Translations under genes and position numbers: made by a program | Notes under the pieces: model-generated | Told to the model about the DNA's origin: nothing | The model's database searches: none | What the model saw: only the letters and a program-made list of their open reading frames with translations | Shown here: piece after piece, positions 22,861-23,754 of the stretch | Layout of the letters: every line of letters starts with the position of its first letter | How positions within the stretch are numbered: the first letter of the stretch is position 1 | Assembly (NCBI GenBank): GCA_038748065.1 | Contig: JBCDJG010000068.1 | Coordinates: forward strand, 1 to 23,754 | Direction: 5' to 3' | Source: JBCDJG01 sp038748065 | GTDB lineage: Bacteria; Pseudomonadota; Gammaproteobacteria; Pseudomonadales; Halieaceae | DNA length: 23,754 nucleotides

Positions 22861-23754
22861 CGTGATGACCTCGGTCTGAAGCGCCGCGATGTCTTCCTCC
22901 GGCAGCTGGAAGCGCCAGAACATGAGTCCATATGCGCGACCCTCAGTATCCAGCCAGTTGGGGTGGCCGGGATCGCGAGCCGCCAGGATGATCTTGAAGC
23001 TGCCGTCCTCCTCCAGGACTGCCTGGGCGCGGTTCAGCGAAACGCGGCGCGTCTCGTAATCGAAGGTCTGCAGGAAACGATTGAACAGGACCAGATTACA
23101 GAAGCGACACTTCGGAAAACGCCCACGGATAACCAGCGCCTGGTCCGGTTGCAGAACAAAGGGCGCCATGGCATACACATTATCGACAGCGGCGTAGTTG
23201 ACAGCCGCGTTGCTATTGTCGATCACAATCGGGTTGAAGACATTGGGCGTGGTAGATACCCAGGGCAGGTCAGAGGCCGCGCCAAAGCTGATCACATTGG
23301 CCTCCAGAAAGCTGATGACGCGACGAATGCCAGCCGCAATATCAGCGTCATTCGGTGCCGGCCGCGGCGGCTGCTGGACAAGATTTTCGATGCTTAATGG
23401 TACGTGGGTCAGGGCGTCGTTGTTGACGCTAACTTCACGTTCAAAATAATGGCGCGTCGTGATACTCGCAGCACCCTCGTTTAACTCGAGCCAGTTACCT
23501 TCGGCTTGTTCACGGCTGACGACAATCTCGAAATCGCCGTTCTCATCAACCTCGAACTGACTATCGTTGATGGCACTACCGACGCCGCGGTTACCTTCAG
23601 CGTTGTCTGACATCTCAATCGTGAAGCTGGTATAGGTCGCGCCCGCCAGATTGCCGCGAATGCGATAGCTGTGCTCGTCAGAGATGACCGCCGTGTAGTA
23701 GCGAGCGTCTGGGTTATCGCCGAGCATTTTCTTGTGCTTGTCGATGTAAGACAC
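22852..23754 (-). CDS. DUF1214 domain protein, 5' end cut off by the window
   Basis: Open from the right edge, so the N-terminus is missing; the GTG at the edge is probably an internal Val. The 300 visible residues carry the DUF1214 pattern: a middle segment GNWLELNEGAASITTRHYF, and toward the C-terminus NRFLQTFDYETRRVSLNR, then DPGHPNWLDTEGR and a terminal FWRFQLPEED. A CxxC (CRFCNLVLF) lies just before the second motif. DUF1214 proteins often pair with DUF1254; some lack any known activity, and several occur beside P450 or lipid/steroid genes. No membrane segment is visible in the part shown. It converges on and overlaps the ThuA gene by nine bases. Confidence 0.82.
   Translation of the reverse strand: MSYIDKHKKMLGDNPDARYYTAVISDEHSYRIRGNLAGATYTSFTIEMSDNAEGNRGVGSAINDSQFEVDENGDFEIVVSREQAEGNWLELNEGAASITTRHYFEREVSVNNDALTHVPLSIENLVQQPPRPAPNDADIAAGIRRVISFLEANVISFGAASDLPWVSTTPNVFNPIVIDNSNAAVNYAAVDNVYAMAPFVLQPDQALVIRGRFPKCRFCNLVLFNRFLQTFDYETRRVSLNRAQAVLEEDGSFKIILAARDPGHPNWLDTEGRAYGLMFWRFQLPEEDIAALQTEVITLT

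Noticed and set aside
1..23754. tRNA, rRNA, CRISPR arrays, insertion sequences, prophage genes or toxin-antitoxin pairs
   Set aside because: No cloverleaf-like gene, repeated spacer pattern, transposase, integrase or small paired genes were found on either strand.

Overview
The window looks like chromosomal DNA of a moderately GC-rich, aerobic, probably marine gammaproteobacterium. The gene set fits the Halieaceae/OM60-NOR5 type (Cellvibrionales): SstT, a DUF3336 patatin, a heterodimeric MdlAB-like exporter, a P450 beside DUF1214 and lipocalin-like proteins, and lipid-handling enzymes. This placement is an inference from gene content, not a measured phylogeny. Coding density is very high. I see no RNA genes, insertion sequences, phage genes or CRISPR arrays, and no gene-free stretch longer than about 230 bases.

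Layout. (1) 1-2023, minus strand: a 5-oxoprolinase operon pxpA-pxpB-pxpC with 4-base stop/start overlaps; pxpC runs off the left edge. (2) 2253-6462, plus strand: lipid genes, namely a TesB-type acyl-CoA thioesterase, an ANL-family acyl-CoA synthetase and a DUF3336 patatin lipase. (3) 6538-8340: an HxlR regulator and, directly abutting it on the other strand, a PLP enzyme of the O-acetylhomoserine sulfhydrylase type. (4) 8466-10206: SstT Na+/Ser-Thr symporter coupled to a DUF501 gene that starts with TTG. (5) 10266-13872: a tight four-gene operon of a cytochrome c5-like lipoprotein, a Tat-type FAD oxidase of the aldonolactone-oxidase family, a PLP fold-III (alanine racemase/D-threonine aldolase-like) protein with an export-like N-terminus, and a MocA-like nucleotidyltransferase. 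It has the best promoter in the window and a perfect 16-bp palindrome just downstream of the -10. (6) 13869-19275, minus strand: two half ABC exporters and an N-acyl-D-amino-acid deacylase-like amidohydrolase. (7) 19367-23754: a cytochrome P450 (minus) divergent from a lipocalin-like DUF7064-type protein and a membrane-anchored ThuA-domain protein (plus), then a convergent DUF1214 protein cut by the right edge. The divergent promoter region holds a perfect 11+4+11 inverted repeat.

The two most promising unexplained parts are the exported redox operon in (5) and the P450 cluster in (7). Each has a strong candidate repressor site but no regulator gene beside it. Several starts were moved from the longest open frame to internal GTG, TTG or ATG codons that have a clear Shine-Dalgarno sequence: pxpA, tesB, patatin, metY-like, DUF501, mocA-like and P450.
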